From Gnetum montanum (taxonomy: Eukaryota > Streptophyta > Gnetopsida > Gnetales > Gnetaceae), in the NCBI GenBank assembly GCA_015680685.1, contig MNCI01014402.1, positions 4,701 to 41,707 on the forward strand: DNA of 37,007 nt, given 5' to 3'. Positions within the stretch are counted from its first letter, which is position 1. The number at the start of each line of letters is the position of its first letter. Position numbers and translations under genes: made by a program. The notes beneath the pieces are model-generated. The model made no database searches. It was not told the origin of the DNA and saw nothing but the letters and a program-made list of their open reading frames with translations. Positions 1 to 11,211 of this stretch are shown in pieces.

Positions 1-114
1 TCAAGATAATGATGGTTTGGCAATAAAACCATAAACATGTCGAGTTAACTCTACAGCTTACCAAATAAATGCTTTATATTGTTAACCTTGATTAAGATAT
101 TTAGAATCATGAAC

Positions 115-273
115 CTGTAATATGTCATCTGCTTGATTGGCAATGTCAACAAGATTTGCTTTAGGAAGGACAACTTTTGATCCATCTTCACCATCAAAGG
201 GTTCCTCCACCTCCAGCAACATGTTGAAGCAGCTCTTGCCAACTTTCCTTTCTAGGGGTTCAACAAAGCATCC
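115..273 (-). CDS. candidate internal or 3' exon of a host gene
   Basis: A 159 bp open stretch encodes 53 residues from G-C-F-V-E-P to D-D-I-L-Q. It is acidic in the middle (E-V-E-E-P-F-D-G-E-D-G) and reads like real protein rather than a random frame. On the minus strand it is preceded by a pyrimidine-rich stretch ending in TAG, with in-frame stops just upstream, which places the acceptor at 273/274. It is followed by CAG|GTTCAT as a possible donor, with a stop soon after in the intron. Its start phase (0) matches the end phase of the exon at 6901-7059, so it may be a later exon of that gene across a transposon-filled intron. I do not recognise the family, and another exon or gene could lie in between. 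Confidence 0.45.
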
Positions 274-2595
274 CTACTACTGTACAAAAAGAGGTCCATC
301 CAAAGCTGAAAATCAAAAAGAAATTGCTATTCATGCCAAATAATAAGGTTTTTCTCATACCTAATCATACTGCATGGACAACAGAATCTTACACATGGAG
401 GCATTTTCTTCATTACATATGAGAGCACAGTATCCTTTATCATCTCAAGGAGCATTTTTTGCTATAAAACCACAAGAAACCAAAACATATGATTCAAAGA
501 TTTTTTGAATACAAACATATGAAAACTATGATTAATTTAGAAACCCTAAAAATGATTCAATTTTTAAACATTAAAGAATATTTCATTTGATCTCATCATC
601 AAAAACATACTTTATCAAAATTAAAATAAATAGTTACTAGATTGTATTTGATTCAGCTGATTTGGTTATCCAAAATGTTCAAAATGAAAACACTAAAATT
701 GAAAATATAACCATGTACTAATGCAACTCTTCAATAATTAAAATATACAGTGTAATGTAAAACCCATTAAACTCTTACAAAGGACCAAAGATTTGTTGAT
801 CGTGCCCATGTTTTGGTTGATACCGAAGCTTGAAATGGAGATAGAATTATGTTTGGATTAGATGTTGTGTCTTTTGAAAGGTATGAGATGATACAGGATG
901 AAAGCATGTTCTTAGAGATTCAGAAGGCTTCATGAGTCATTAGAGTGTGCTTTGACTCATAAGAGATTTATTAAAAAATGTTGAAGCTAAAGCCCTTGGG
1001 TAAAAGACATCTTCTCACCAATTCTAGAGGAGCATGGAAACAAGTTGTTAGAAGATATCTAGCAAATTGGAAAGACATCTATCCAAAATGGACAAACTTT
1101 CCTTGAAGACATATAATGAACAAACAAGACATCTAGTTAACTTGAAAACCTTATGCAGATGATGTCTAGCACTTTTACAATACATCTAACTAAAGAAGAA
1201 GGAGATCATGAGAAGACTTCTATTGTAGCCATTGAAGAAAAAAGTAATAGTCGTAAGAGTATCGAATTAGGAACCTCATTTCACAAGTTCAATTTTAGCA
1301 GGTAACATTGAGTCATGAAAAAATTATGGAAAGAAATTGTCAAACTAGTAGGGTCCGGAAGATTTATAGAGGTCTTAGATCATGTAAGACCATTTGGAGG
1401 TTTGGTTATGTTGATTTGAAATTCTCTTCATCAGCAAGTTTAAATAGAAAAGATAGACAAATATAATTAGTATGTTTGGTTAAAAATATTTAAGCAAAGA
1501 TCATTTTTATTCTTAGCTTTTTGCTACTTTGCACCAAGAGAAGCTACTCTCTATAAACGAGAAGGTTTAGCATAGGATTCTCTTGTTGAATCCATTGGCA
1601 TGGATTTTTTTTTACTGCATCTTGAACTTCAAAGAGCATTCATTATCCTAGGTCAATTTCTTGTTTCTGATTGTATTGATCTTGTCTGTACNTATAGGTC
1701 AATTTCTTGTTTCTAATTGTATTGATCTTGTCTGTACAACCTAATTCTACAATGAATTGTGTTTGTGTTCTTTTGGTAGTAAAGTTGTGTTTTATTATTT
1801 GTATCAAGTTGTCTTAGTATCAAGAGCTTATATTTTTAAGTTGTTTGTGAAGATTTGATCCATGGTGTGTTTGAGCTTCCTAGGTGGGATTTCTAAATGT
1901 TATAAGATTTATTTCCTTATTGTACTTGCTTTACAAGATTGTGATGAGTACCAAGGGATAGCTACATCACAGTTTCTTATACTCTGCAGTGTCACTAGGG
2001 TAGACCCTGATGACTCTAGTCCTAAGAGACATCCATTGTAGTAACTACAGCATTGAATCATATTGTTATATTACCCTATGTGGAGTAGCGGCTCTAACTT
2101 TGTGGGACATCAGCCTTCTAAGGATTATGATGCATCTAAACCACAATTATCAAGAAAAACATCGAAACATGTGCCCAATTTCTACCTTCTTACCATGGAT
2201 GTAACCAAGCTGGGGACAACATAATTGGTGAGCTCAATGGTAAGATTCTCATTTGTGCATTTTGTGTTTTATTGATACTAATATTTTATTACAACTATGT
2301 AGACCCAAAGGATCTGTCAAACAAATGAACTTGTACAAAATACATCAATAGCAATAAGTACCAAGTACAATAGATGTGCCCAACATTCATGTGACTTGAA
2401 CATGTCTTAACTATAATTCCCTAGAACTAACACTTGTAGCTTGAATAGCTCATACAAAGATTGACTAGAGATTTACTATTTTCTTCTAAAGAAATTTGTT
2501 CCACAACATTCTAATACTGCATGTTGCTTAACATCTACCACTTGTAGTAAACACAATCAACATATTATATCTTCATACTACGTATTGTTCTATCT
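274..2595. other. AT-rich non-coding stretch, probable intron
   Basis: I see no convincing coding sequence on either strand. If the flanking exons belong to one gene, this is the distal part of its intron 2. It contains a single-N duplication at 1649-1737, described separately. The stretch 780-1600 reads like very old transposon debris, but I cannot assign it. Confidence 0.5.
1649..1737. repeat. 43 bp direct repeat flanking a single N
   Basis: Copies at 1649-1691 and 1695-1737 differ by one G/A change. They are separated only by the N at 1692 and two bases. This looks like two contig ends that overlap but were joined instead of merged, so the true sequence probably has one copy. Confidence 0.8.
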
Positions 2596-2601
2596 TCTAG
2601 T

Positions 2602-2669
2602 TTCAACTTAAAAATGATGTGATCCCATTCTTTCTATTTTCAACTCAGAAATGATGTGATCCCATTCTT
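2602..2669. repeat. 37 bp-period tandem duplication
   Basis: A 31 bp segment starting at 2602 recurs at 2639 with few changes; both copies contain ATGATGTGATCCCATTCTT. It lies where the 3' coding end of the minus-strand LINE would be expected. Confidence 0.75.
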
Positions 2670-4181
2670 ACTTTGCTAATTAGTGCTCTCATGGATATTG
2701 GAATTGTTGTATGTAGATATTCTATTTTGCCATGTCTACTAACTCTAATATTTTGCAAGTAAAATTAAAACTTTTTTTATATTTGTGCCTCATTTTGCCA
2801 TCTATCTAAAAACTTTCTTTATAATAAACTTCCAAAGTTGTTCTAAATTTATTATTCAATCAATATTATCAATATTCCATTTTTATAGCCACAATCATCC
2901 TTCATAGAACCACTCTTGTTGTTGAGGTTTTCAAATGATCTCTCTTGATATTTAGTGCTATTTTTATTTCTCAAGTAAAATGTTAAAAACTAATACGTTG
3001 CTTTAGCTTCCAGTGGCAACAAATTAGCTTCTAATAAAAGTATTGCATATAAGACTTGAGTTTTCATCTTGAATTTATCCAACAAGAATTGTTTTTGAAG
3101 TTTTTCATTTTTTCCATGATTTTTTATCAAGACCTAGGCCTACACCACACATCTATAAAGCATTGCAATTTGAACAATTACTTTAAAAAGATATTTTCAA
3201 ATTGTCCAAGTTCAAATATTGAAATTGCTAAATTTGTTCTTCATTGTATAAAAGGTCTTCTATCCATTTGCAACTTGTTGTGATATACAATGTTTCCACT
3301 TATAATTTTGAGAGCATTCTACTCTTGAATACCAGTATGCATCCACAATCTCAAGTCTTTTATTATTTAACTAGAAAGTGTAATCTTTCTTACTAGTTCC
3401 TCAAATTAGCACTTTTGTTTTTTCAACATTCACCTTCATCTTTGTACATTCACAAAATTTTTGTGATTGATGCAACATTACTTTTAACCCTACTTTTGAA
3501 TTTGATATTAGTGCTACTATGCTACATCATCTACAATGGTTAAAAGTAATGTCCATGACTAATCCACTTTAATAGCATGATTTGTACATACCTCTTAAAT
3601 CCACTCTTCTAGTTCATTGATAAAAATACCAAACAAAGTTAGTGAAAGAGGACAACCTTGCTTTACTCCTATATTACTACAAAACTAATAAGATTGTGTA
3701 GTGTCTTCATCTTTTAATTCAAAAATTATTTCTGTATAAATTTTGGATGGCATTGGATAAGCCAAAATCACCATTAAGTTTGATAAGTGTACTCCATAAT
3801 TCTTCTCTCACAACAAAGTCAAATGCTTTAGTAAAATCCACAAAACAAATAAATGGTTTACCTTGTTTTCCCTTTGCTTGTTCAATACAATATCTGAGAG
3901 TAACTAGATAATCTAGTGTAGAATGTTTTTTTTCTTTTTCTGAATCTTACTTGTGAAACAACATGTAAATTATTGTATCATCTATAGCTTGCATGTTTTT
4001 TCTTTGCAAAATGTTTCAAATCATACTAGATTCATCATCAATTGCAACTGACTTATCAAGGGTTAGAAAGATAATAAACAACATTACAGTTAACAACTAG
4101 TTGAGATATAGCAGGTAACGGTTAGTAAATTATTTTCGTCTAACCAAGATCTCAATTTTTTCTCCAAAACAGTATCTAATA

Positions 4182-4194
4182 ATTTTGCAAACAA
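4182..4194. repeat. target-site duplication, left copy
   Basis: The sequence ATTTTGCAAACAA is identical to 4759-4771. Both copies lie in LINE coding sequence and flank the insertion 4195-4758. Confidence 0.85.
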
Positions 4195-4758
4195 GTTTTT
4201 TTGGAACAAAATTCGAGAAGTATTAATCCAAAACAAAAAAACAAAAGCTGTACAATCATATAGCCCAGGACAGCATCATCTAGCCCCATTCCCCACAAAT
4301 TATCAAGATTTCCTCCCTTAACCCCTACACATACCCCCAACCTCAAGAACCTATCAATCCCACAAACCCTACCCTACACGCCACTTGCCTTACAACATTG
4401 TAGTTAACAATGCTCACCAACTCTCTTGCATCCGGCTCATTTCCATCCACTGCCTATTCTCCTCCATTAGGTGTGTAAGTTTTGCCCGATGGCCCTTCAC
4501 CATATTCTCCATCCATTGCAAGTCTCGGATCCTCTAGGTAGCCACTTGTCTTTGCGCCTCCTCTTGCATATCCTGCCACCGTGACTAACATCCCGCCCTT
4601 TCCCCTTTTCAAGCATGTTCTACCACAATGCAGCACGCCTCTTCAACATCCAGGGAATCCATCCAATGTTCAAACGCTATCCCCTCCCCAGATGACCCTA
4701 GCCACGCATCTCTTCATGGCCCCAAGGGGGTTCCACCAACCGTCGCCCAGCAGACACT
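4195..4758 (-). mobile_element. 564 bp SINE-like or truncated non-LTR insertion
   Basis: The segment is clearly richer in C and G than its surroundings and is flanked by a perfect 13 bp duplication. Its minus strand ends in a short A-rich tail (GTTCCAAAAAAA), as expected for a target-primed retroposon. Removing it lets the surrounding LINE reading frame run on, which confirms both ends. Inside, the 60-residue open frame at 4454-4636 resembles no family I know. I see no clear pol III A and B boxes, so it could be a SINE or the 3' end of a longer LINE. Confidence 0.8.
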
Positions 4759-4771
4759 ATTTTGCAAACAA
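4759..4771. repeat. target-site duplication, right copy
   Basis: Perfect copy of 4182-4194, marking the 5' boundary of the inserted retroposon. Confidence 0.85.
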
Positions 4772-5600
4772 ATTACTGATCATGGTCAACCTATAATTAT
4801 TTAAATCTGATTTGTCTCTTGTTAAAAGAGCATAATAGCTCTACTAATCATTCATTGTCTAATCAAACTATTTTGAAGTCCTTCATTAAGCATTTTTCAA
4901 GTCTCTCTCTAGACTACCTCTCCACATTTGAATAATTCGGCATACAGTCCTTCTACATCTACAACTTTTTCAAAAGCTAATTTCTCAATCCCTTCTACTA
5001 ACTTTCTCATACATAAGTTGTAAAATATATAGGACTATACAACTAGTTATGGTATTTGTCTCATAATAAAACAAATTTTTGTAGAACCCTTTTATCTCTG
5101 CAAATGGAATGCTATTACTAGGAGAAATTTTAATTTAAAAAAGTTTCCAAAATTTCATAGATCTTCCTTTATCATTTACACCATATTATTTTTGGTGCTC
5201 TTTTAAAAATTTTCTTTTTTCTCTTAAAGCAATTTCATGTAGTCTTTAGACAAAGCATTTTCATTGCAGGAATTTTTGAAAGCTAACCTTGCTTGCAAAC
5301 ATTCTTCATCAAACAACTTCTTCTTACCCATAAACTTCTGTTGCATCGTAATATTATTTGCAGCCTCTAGCAATATGTCTTCTAACCAATCTTTAGACTT
5401 TTTTACTTTCAACAAATTTTGTACTTCTTGGTGAAAATATTCTGCTTGATTGATTCACATTTTAAGTTTTATTTAGCTTGATTTGTTCATGTTTCTCTAG
5501 CGATCCCTTAAACTCATTCACCACTTCCATTTTCTGATTTTCTCAATCGACAAGCTTCACATAATGAAACATGTTTCATTTTTATAAAAAAACATAAAAG

Positions 5601-6900
5601 TTGAACTACTCCAAAGACGAATGCTATACTTGGAGTAGGCCCTAATCAACAAATGGTTCATATTAAGAAGAGGCTAACTTAAGATGAAAGATCAATTTGA
5701 ATAATTAAACGAAAGTAATATTATAAATCTATTATACAAATTATAATTGTCATCTTGCTAATTGAATTGGAAGGTGACAGTGGAAAACAAGAAACAATAA
5801 GCTTCAATGAATGCTGGAAAATAATCTTTAAGGAGTTCTGCAAACCCGGTATGGTCTAACCTTAGTAAGTTCCACCATTATAAGAGAAACATTTTTTTTT
5901 GTTTGTTTGTTATTTTCTTTTTTCTTTTTTTTTTTTTTTTTTTGCTCTTTCCCCAGAGAAATTGGACTTACACAGCATGTTGTCAATAGCCTAAGTCAAC
6001 TTGAACGTAGAAACATGGTAGTTCATAACACGGGCAACAAATGACTGCCAGAAAACAACTTCCCCTTCCTAATTAGGCCTGTCCAAAGATCCTTGAAATT
6101 TTAACATTATGGAGGGCTCTTGAGCAAGACTCTTTGCAATCTCCCTCCCAGCATACTACCATGCTACAATTGGCCCTGTTTATATCAAGTAAATGTAGAA
6201 GAGTTGAACATTATCCATGCCCCAGTTTACATAGAGTCCTTTCCAATCTTTAAAGACAACCAAGACTTTATGAGCTTTAACAGCCTTCCCAATAACATAT
6301 TAAGTATGAGGATAAAATCTTTTAAAATGCCAGCAGCTTGGATAAGCTGTCAGAATGACGTAACTGTAAGATAATGATTGAGACTGTTAACAATGATAGT
6401 GACCAGAAACATGAAGTTGCTTCTGCATTTTGGAATGTTAAGCTTTTGAGACCCTGAACGATAGCATGGAAAAGTAATTTTCTGCCGTTCCTTGGCCTGT
6501 CTCTGGTACCTATGTTTAACAACAAGAGTAAGAACAACTGAACTCTCCTACAGCGAGGTTTTCCCTCCAAGCTTCAATAAGTCCTAAATTGTAAAATTTC
6601 AACAGACTTCTACAAACCTAACTCTGCATTCAAGCTTGCAAAAAGAAAATGTTTATCTCTAATAAAATTTTAGGGCAGGAAATCAGATAATTGAATTCCA
6701 TTTCAACGACATAATACCGTAACACATTTCGTTGCTAGGGAGAGATATTTTCTTACTTTGTATAGGATAATGACATCACATCATTTTTCCTTTGTTCTAA
6801 TCCATATTTTCATTCAGCAATCAAAAAGTTAATTTCAGTGCAATCTACAGTGGAATAAAGAATAGGATAAAAAAACACAAATTCCATGAAAATAGGAAAC
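5601..6900. other. non-coding stretch, probable intron
   Basis: No coding region is supported. It includes a T-rich run at 5891-5943 (a poly-T with GTTT interruptions). Open frames near 6120-6570 on both strands show no family resemblance. Confidence 0.5.
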
Positions 6901-7059
6901 CTCATCGTTCTGATCTTTATCAGCCTGAGCAAGCATAAGGTCAAGGGCGACCATGAAGCTGGACTGCAGGTCCTCCACATATTTCATCACAGCAGCTTGA
7001 GCTGCTACTCGAACTGCAATTTCCTCTGACTTCTCATCCGTTTTGGACATACCGTTCAG
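6901..7059 (-). CDS. exon 2 of a putative plastid-targeted host protein
   Basis: This exon holds 53 codons, L-N-G-M-S-K to K-D-Q-N-D-E. The acceptor is AAAAGTGCAG at 7060 and the donor is GAG|GTTTCC at 6900. Exon 1 ends at a codon boundary and this exon continues in the same frame. The sequence is a likely amphipathic helix or coiled coil, rich in A, V, E, K and Q, continuing the theme of exon 1 (V-L-D-E-M-R-E-I then K-S-E-E-I-A-V-R-V-A-A-Q). I do not recognise the family. The intron between the two exons is only 98 bp, whereas the next one would be about 6.6 kb. Confidence 0.75.
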
Positions 7060-7157
7060 CTGCACTTTTAATCACTCCTTCAACAATAAATTATACTAAC
7101 ACTTTTCATTTTTTATTTTCTTCCGAAAACCCACAATTTTCAGAACAAAGAACTTAC

Positions 7158-7490
7158 AATTTCCCTCATCTCATCCAGAACCATAACGACCCGCTCGCCT
7201 CCTTTGATAAGAGCTCGCTGTTTTTCTGCATTCCATTCCCTGTCTTGGTCTTCTTCAGAAGAATATCCAAGATCTCTTGGCATTTCCCGTCTGGCTCTTG
7301 CTGCAAAATTCCTATATCCCCTAAACCACTTCACTCTGCCAACTGAGCAATGGATGCTGAACTTATTGTGATTCTTGTAACGACTGCAAATGTTGCTGCT
7401 GAACCCGAGTTTGCATTTACAGTAGTGTTCGGCAGCCCATGAACGAACGAAGGTGCACGCAGTGGCATTGATATCCACACTACCCAGCAT
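7158..7490 (-). CDS. exon 1 of a putative plastid-targeted host protein
   Basis: This exon holds 111 codons from an ATG at 7490, with an in-frame TAA at 7503-7505 just upstream, so this is the first possible start. The donor is a strong ATT|GTAAGT. The first 55 or so residues are basic and rich in S, N, C and K with few acids, as in chloroplast transit peptides. The mature part begins around the W-F-R-G-Y-R-N and R-R-E-M-P-R-D-L-G-Y-S-S-E-E stretches and becomes charged and helical (E-K-Q-R-A-L-I-K-G-G-E-R-V-V-M-V-L-D-E-M). Together with exon 2 it looks like a conserved plant protein, but I cannot name it. A second frame opens at 7591 and overlaps the start; it could be an upstream ORF or chance. 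Confidence 0.75.
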
Positions 7491-7639
7491 GATGGCTTCT
7501 CGTTAGGATGAGCTTCTTGCTTCCACTCTGCTCTAGTAAAGCTGAATCGTCGAGCAATCTTGCTCTCTATGTCCTTGTGTCTGTCAGTCATTATATCATC
7601 TTTTTACGTACTTTCTAACATGTATTTTATCTGTTGGCA

Positions 7640-8402
7640 TCCATCTTTTTTATGGTTTGATTAGTGGTCACTTTTATAAACCTATATGTAGTTCAATAAG
7701 TATTCTAACAGCAACAAATATTATTGTGCCATATTGTGGTATTATTTGCATGAAGTGTGTGACTGTCAGACTTAGATATATGTGATAGTGTCATATATTT
7801 GCTTTGGATGTGTTGTAATTGTGACATGTGATGACATAAGCTACCTTAGATTGGTATATGTCTTCATGATAATGCTTGTAGCAGTTGTTGGTAGGCAGCA
7901 CTAGCATAAGGATGTAGACCATTGGTGATAAGGTATCCTAAAGGTAGTTATGGATTAACCCCCACTATGATGTATTAGTGAGGCTCCTACCTTGAGCTTC
8001 ATTTTGGAAGTGGGAGAGCATAGGTATATTTGTCCCCATGACTAGTATGTGGCATAGGTGTGCACATCCTTATAGTCAGTCCTTTAAAAGGCTAGTGGTT
8101 GATGGTCACAAGTTGACAAGGCCTAGCGCTAGTTGAATAAATAAAAAACTCATAAAAGACCTGCACACAAAGGCTTGATTACAAGTACTCATGGCAATAT
8201 TACACATGCTACACTGTGTACAAATATTCTAGTGACTACATGAATTATGAGGATATGTTGGTATATTGACCACATAAGTTATATGTATATGTTGGTATCG
8301 CTTTGTGAGTCATAAAAATGATAATGTATCTTATAATTGATCTATAAATATGTAGTTTGTGTAATGATTAATGGTGTGATATGGATACAAATGCATGGAT
8401 AT
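7640..8402 (-). repeat. fragment of the repeat family found in the 19.7-23.6 kb insertion
   Basis: The reverse complement of this stretch aligns over most of its length with about 21590-22230. Shared landmarks are CAGTGTAGCATGTG, a CCACTA block, CACACCTATGCCA, TAGGAGCCTCAC, CATCATAGT and AAATAATACCACAAT. Element 1 begins exactly at its right end, so it was probably the insertion target. It lies directly upstream of the host gene start and has no coding capacity. Confidence 0.75.
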
Positions 8403-8514
8403 TGATGGGACGCAATATTGCATGAGCTGCGATATCACAGTCGTCACGATATATGCGATATCGCGTCGTCCCCTGCAATATCACATACGTGATATTGCGG
8501 TCCACCGCCATATC

Positions 8515-8522
8515 TATAAATA
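8515..8522 (+). promoter_or_regulatory. LTR TATA box
   Basis: TATAAATA follows the palindromic block and is conserved at 14905-14912 and, inverted, at 17967-17976. It is the likely pol II promoter of element 1. Confidence 0.7.
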
Positions 8523-8787
8523 AGAGGTAGCACTCCCCTTATTGATCACCCTAGGCTTAAAATAGGAAAACTCTGGCGGATTGATCATCCCATAGATAGA
8601 TTATTTTCCATGTGCCCGCAGTAGGAGTCCCCAAGTGAACGGATCTTTATTCAAGCAGCTTTGTACCTGAACGCAAGTTGTGTATGGCAATAAAGACGAG
8701 CTTTGTGGATAAACCTTGCAGTACATGGAATAGGTTTATTACATGTTATTTCCTACCTGTTACTTATTACTTGCAATAGCACGGTAT

Positions 8788-8959
8788 GAGTACGACTTGA
8801 TTATGAGCATTTACGAATGTGTATAGTTAGTCAAGGAATCGGTTGCTCATCGCGATTAGTCTCTCTCACCTTTATCTCCTAGAACGCGGGATAAGTACGA
8901 CTTGGTTACAAGCATTCAAGGATGTGTACAAATAGCCAAGGAATGGATGCTTATCACGT
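8788..8959 (+). repeat. two-unit internal LTR repeat
   Basis: Units at 8788-8855 and 8891-8959 share AGTACGACTTG, a GAGCATT-like block, GTGTA, TAGTCAAGGAAT and GCTCATC or GCTTATC. The LTR of element 2 carries more such units, so copy number varies within the family. Confidence 0.7.
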
Positions 8960-9376
8960 TTAGGTTAGTTAAGTGCCCCAATACGACCACTTCGAGCACA
9001 TGCGTTACGTATGGTGATCCCAGTAACGATTAGCATCTGGTAGCCACAGTTGCATAGTTCAGGTGTGTATGGTAAGTGGGAACGGATGCTGACGCTAGGT
9101 AATTTATACTTAGTGCAGAGTTAGGACTTAGTTTCTCTCAACCCTTCTCTCGTAGCATAGAAGACATAAAAATAGAAAAGACCATAAAAATCATATGCCT
9201 CAGACTTGCTTAACCATACACCGTGACACATACAAGTAAGTCTGGGAAGACAACGATTAATTAACCCCAAATGTTCCAAGCGGCGTGTAGGCATTTAGTC
9301 TGCAGAGTTTGACCAGATCGTGCGTGCGATGCTCATATTCATATGGTTGAGTGTAGGGATACCTGCCACTCATCAT

Positions 9377-9394
9377 TGGCGCTGTTGCCGGGGA
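9377..9394 (+). promoter_or_regulatory. primer-binding site for tRNA-Asp, element 1
   Basis: TGGCGCTGTTGCCGGGGA differs by one C-to-T change from the complement of the 3' end of plant tRNA-Asp(GTC) including CCA. It lies one base after the LTR end. tRNA-Asp priming is usual for Athila-like Ty3/gypsy elements. Confidence 0.88.
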
Positions 9395-9516
9395 CTAAGT
9401 GTTTGTACACCAAATAGAACATAAAGGAAATCACTCAAATCATTGTGAGCGTAAACAAACCTTCCGGTTAATTAACAAAAGAATTATATAACTGTGAAAT
9501 AGCACATCAATAAAAA

Positions 9517-11207
9517 ATGACTTCTTCTCACAAATCTAATTCTCCACCTAGGACTAACACTAGAGACAGTCGGCAACATACAACACATAACCAAAACTAG
9601 TCAAGTCCTAAACAATACAAGATAGTTTATACTCATCCTGATGAGTATATCACAAACTTTACCTTTATTCTCCATCAAGATGAACAGCTGTGATGGAGAG
9701 ATCTGCAAGGTAACATTGTGTTACCCCCAGATCGATCAGTCCCTAACATGCTCTTCCATGCCTTGGCACAGATTGGCATGCAAGAATTATTTGTTGAATA
9801 CATTGCTGAGGACTTTGATATGAGGGATTACCATCCCACAAATGCACAACGTTTGAGGAACTTAAGGCAGGAGAGTCAACATGCACTGTTGAAGGGCAAG
9901 GTCCCACACGTCCTTAGTGAAATAAGAGATGAGGAACCTCTTATAACAAGTTCCTTTGTAATGAATGTTCCCCCTCCTAATGATGGTGAGGAGGTAAGGC
10001 ATCAGAACCTACACTCAACGATTCATACTACTAGTTCTGATCCTCGTGAACACTAACTGTTCATGGAAGGAACAACAACTCACGCTAAGGACGGGAACTT
10101 AGATCGTTATAACGATCGGGGCCGAAGTAGCGGAAGAGAAGGCAAGAAACATCACCATGGTGATGGCTCTCCTTCTTCTTCTTCTTCATCTCACCACTCA
10201 CCCTCTCCTTCCACATCTGGGCGCAGCCATCGTGAACATAACGGTGATGGTAAAGGTAAAAAAGACGAGAGACCTCGACGGGAAAGTCGAGAAAGAGGAC
10301 AAGGGCAAGGACGTAGGGAAAGTAGGGAACCAAGAAGACATCATAGGCATCATGAAAGAGACGATCATGACGAGCCCTACTCACAACCCGAAGTATGCTT
10401 GAAATTACAAAGGCTGTTAGGATTCCAACAAGGCATTTAAAGAACAGTCGGATCAAGCGTTTGGACATAAATAATATCCCACGTTTTGAAGGGGGATACA
10501 ACGCTGATCCACAGTATCATTTACAAGCATTTCACAATGCCTGTGCCTTGCAGAATATAGACAATGAGTGGCAGAAGCTTAAGTTGTTCCCAAGGACACT
10601 CATCAAAGGAGTAGAGAGTTGGTACTAGTCCTTAGAACCAGAAACCATCAGGAGGTGGAGTACAATGCTTGAACTCTTCAACAATAGATATCAGATGTAC
10701 TCCAGAGTGTTCAATTTGTGTAAGCAGATCCAAGGCTGGAAACAAGGTGCTTATGAACCCTTGGATGCTACCATGGCCTACTACTATACATTGTTACATC
10801 ATTGCCCAGGCCATGGGTACGCTGAGCGGGATCAACTTCGCCACATCATGGATGGGCTAAGGCACAAAACGAGAAGAACCCTTGGGACTTATGCCCAAGG
10901 AAGACTATCCCAACTTAGAGCCCAAGAAGTACAATGCTTGTTGGAACAAGTAGTGCAAGAAGAGGGTGAACTACGTAAGAGGGAAAGTGTGGAAGAATAT
11001 AACCACGATCCCTCCCTTCGCAAGAAGGGAGTGAAATTCTGTGATGAGGAGGATGAGTCACCACTTGAAGAGTTGGTGAACTGGAAAACTTTACTGATCC
11101 AAAAATTAACAACCGAAGTATCAGTTAAGGTAGACCAAATGTGGGATTCCTTAGACTCAAGAATTGAAACAGTCTTGAAAATTGTAGAAGAGTCTAAGGA
11201 GGAATGA
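9517..11207 (+). pseudogene. gag: gag of element 1, broken
   Basis: The frame starts at ATG 9517 (M-T-S-S-H) and contains in-frame stops near 9598, 9693, 10054 and 10627. Compared with the sister copy on the other strand, a one-base deletion near 10375 shifts the frame. In order there is an N-terminal segment with H-P-D-E-Y and D-M-R-D-Y, then a basic H/S/R-rich stretch (about 10080-10370) that resembles an RNA-binding RS/H domain. The Ty3/gypsy gag core follows (10440-10900: W-Y, S-L-E-P-E-T, Y-x-L-L-H-x-C-P-G-H-G-Y), then a charged coiled-coil-like tail. Gag forms the virus-like particle in which reverse transcription takes place. No CCHC knuckle is visible. This copy cannot make a full protein. 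Confidence 0.85.
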
Positions 11208-11211
11208 AGTA

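Larger units (their letters stand above)
2600..5600 (-). pseudogene. degenerate LINE (non-LTR retrotransposon) reverse transcriptase
   Basis: Read on the minus strand, successive RT motifs of plant non-LTR elements appear in the right order, broken by stops and frameshifts. At 5224-5415 there is the linker between endonuclease and RT (K-K-K-L-F-D-E-E-C). Near 4190 and 4780 is the F-A-K-L-L-D-T-V-L-E motif, split by an insertion. Near 3830 is V-D-F-T-K-A-F-D (catalytic Asp block), and near 3660 G-V-K-Q-G-C-P-L-S followed by an E-L-E-E-W-I stretch. Near 3440 is K-M-K-V-N-V-E-K-T-K-V-L. The C-terminal region with an L-Y-A-I-L-L-L-E stretch lies near 3000. The 5' part with the endonuclease is missing or unreadable. 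The element is dead and lies inside the putative host intron, in the same orientation as the host gene. Its borders are approximate. Confidence 0.85.
8403..9375 (+). repeat. 5' LTR of element 1
   Basis: This 973 bp LTR starts TGATGGGACG and ends CACTCATCA, one base before the primer site. It is shared with the partial copy at 14836-15373 and, inverted, with 17022-18075 and 28794-29638. U3 carries repeated GATATC palindromes followed by a TATA box. Two imperfect copies of a unit of about 68 bp lie at 8788-8855 and 8891-8959. The preceding five bases are GATAT; no matching duplication is seen on the far side because that end is rearranged. Confidence 0.88.

Noticed and set aside
4454-4636. A 60-residue G/R-rich frame as an exon
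   Set aside because: It lies inside the retroposon insertion and shows no splice sites or family resemblance.
6322-6570. Minus-strand 82-residue frame as an additional host exon
   Set aside because: Composition and splice context gave no support; the leucine run is low-complexity.
7331-7591. Minus-strand 86-residue frame overlapping exon 1
   Set aside because: It is in a different frame from the spliced product and has no link to exon 2. It is at most an upstream ORF.
8403-9375. CRISPR array from the repeated units in the LTR
   Set aside because: The units are few, imperfect and lack uniform spacers, and the genome is a plant's.
10085-10501. Minus-strand 138-residue frame with a hydrophobic appearance
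   Set aside because: It lies antisense to the gag H/S/R-rich region. The sense strand shows clear gag homology.
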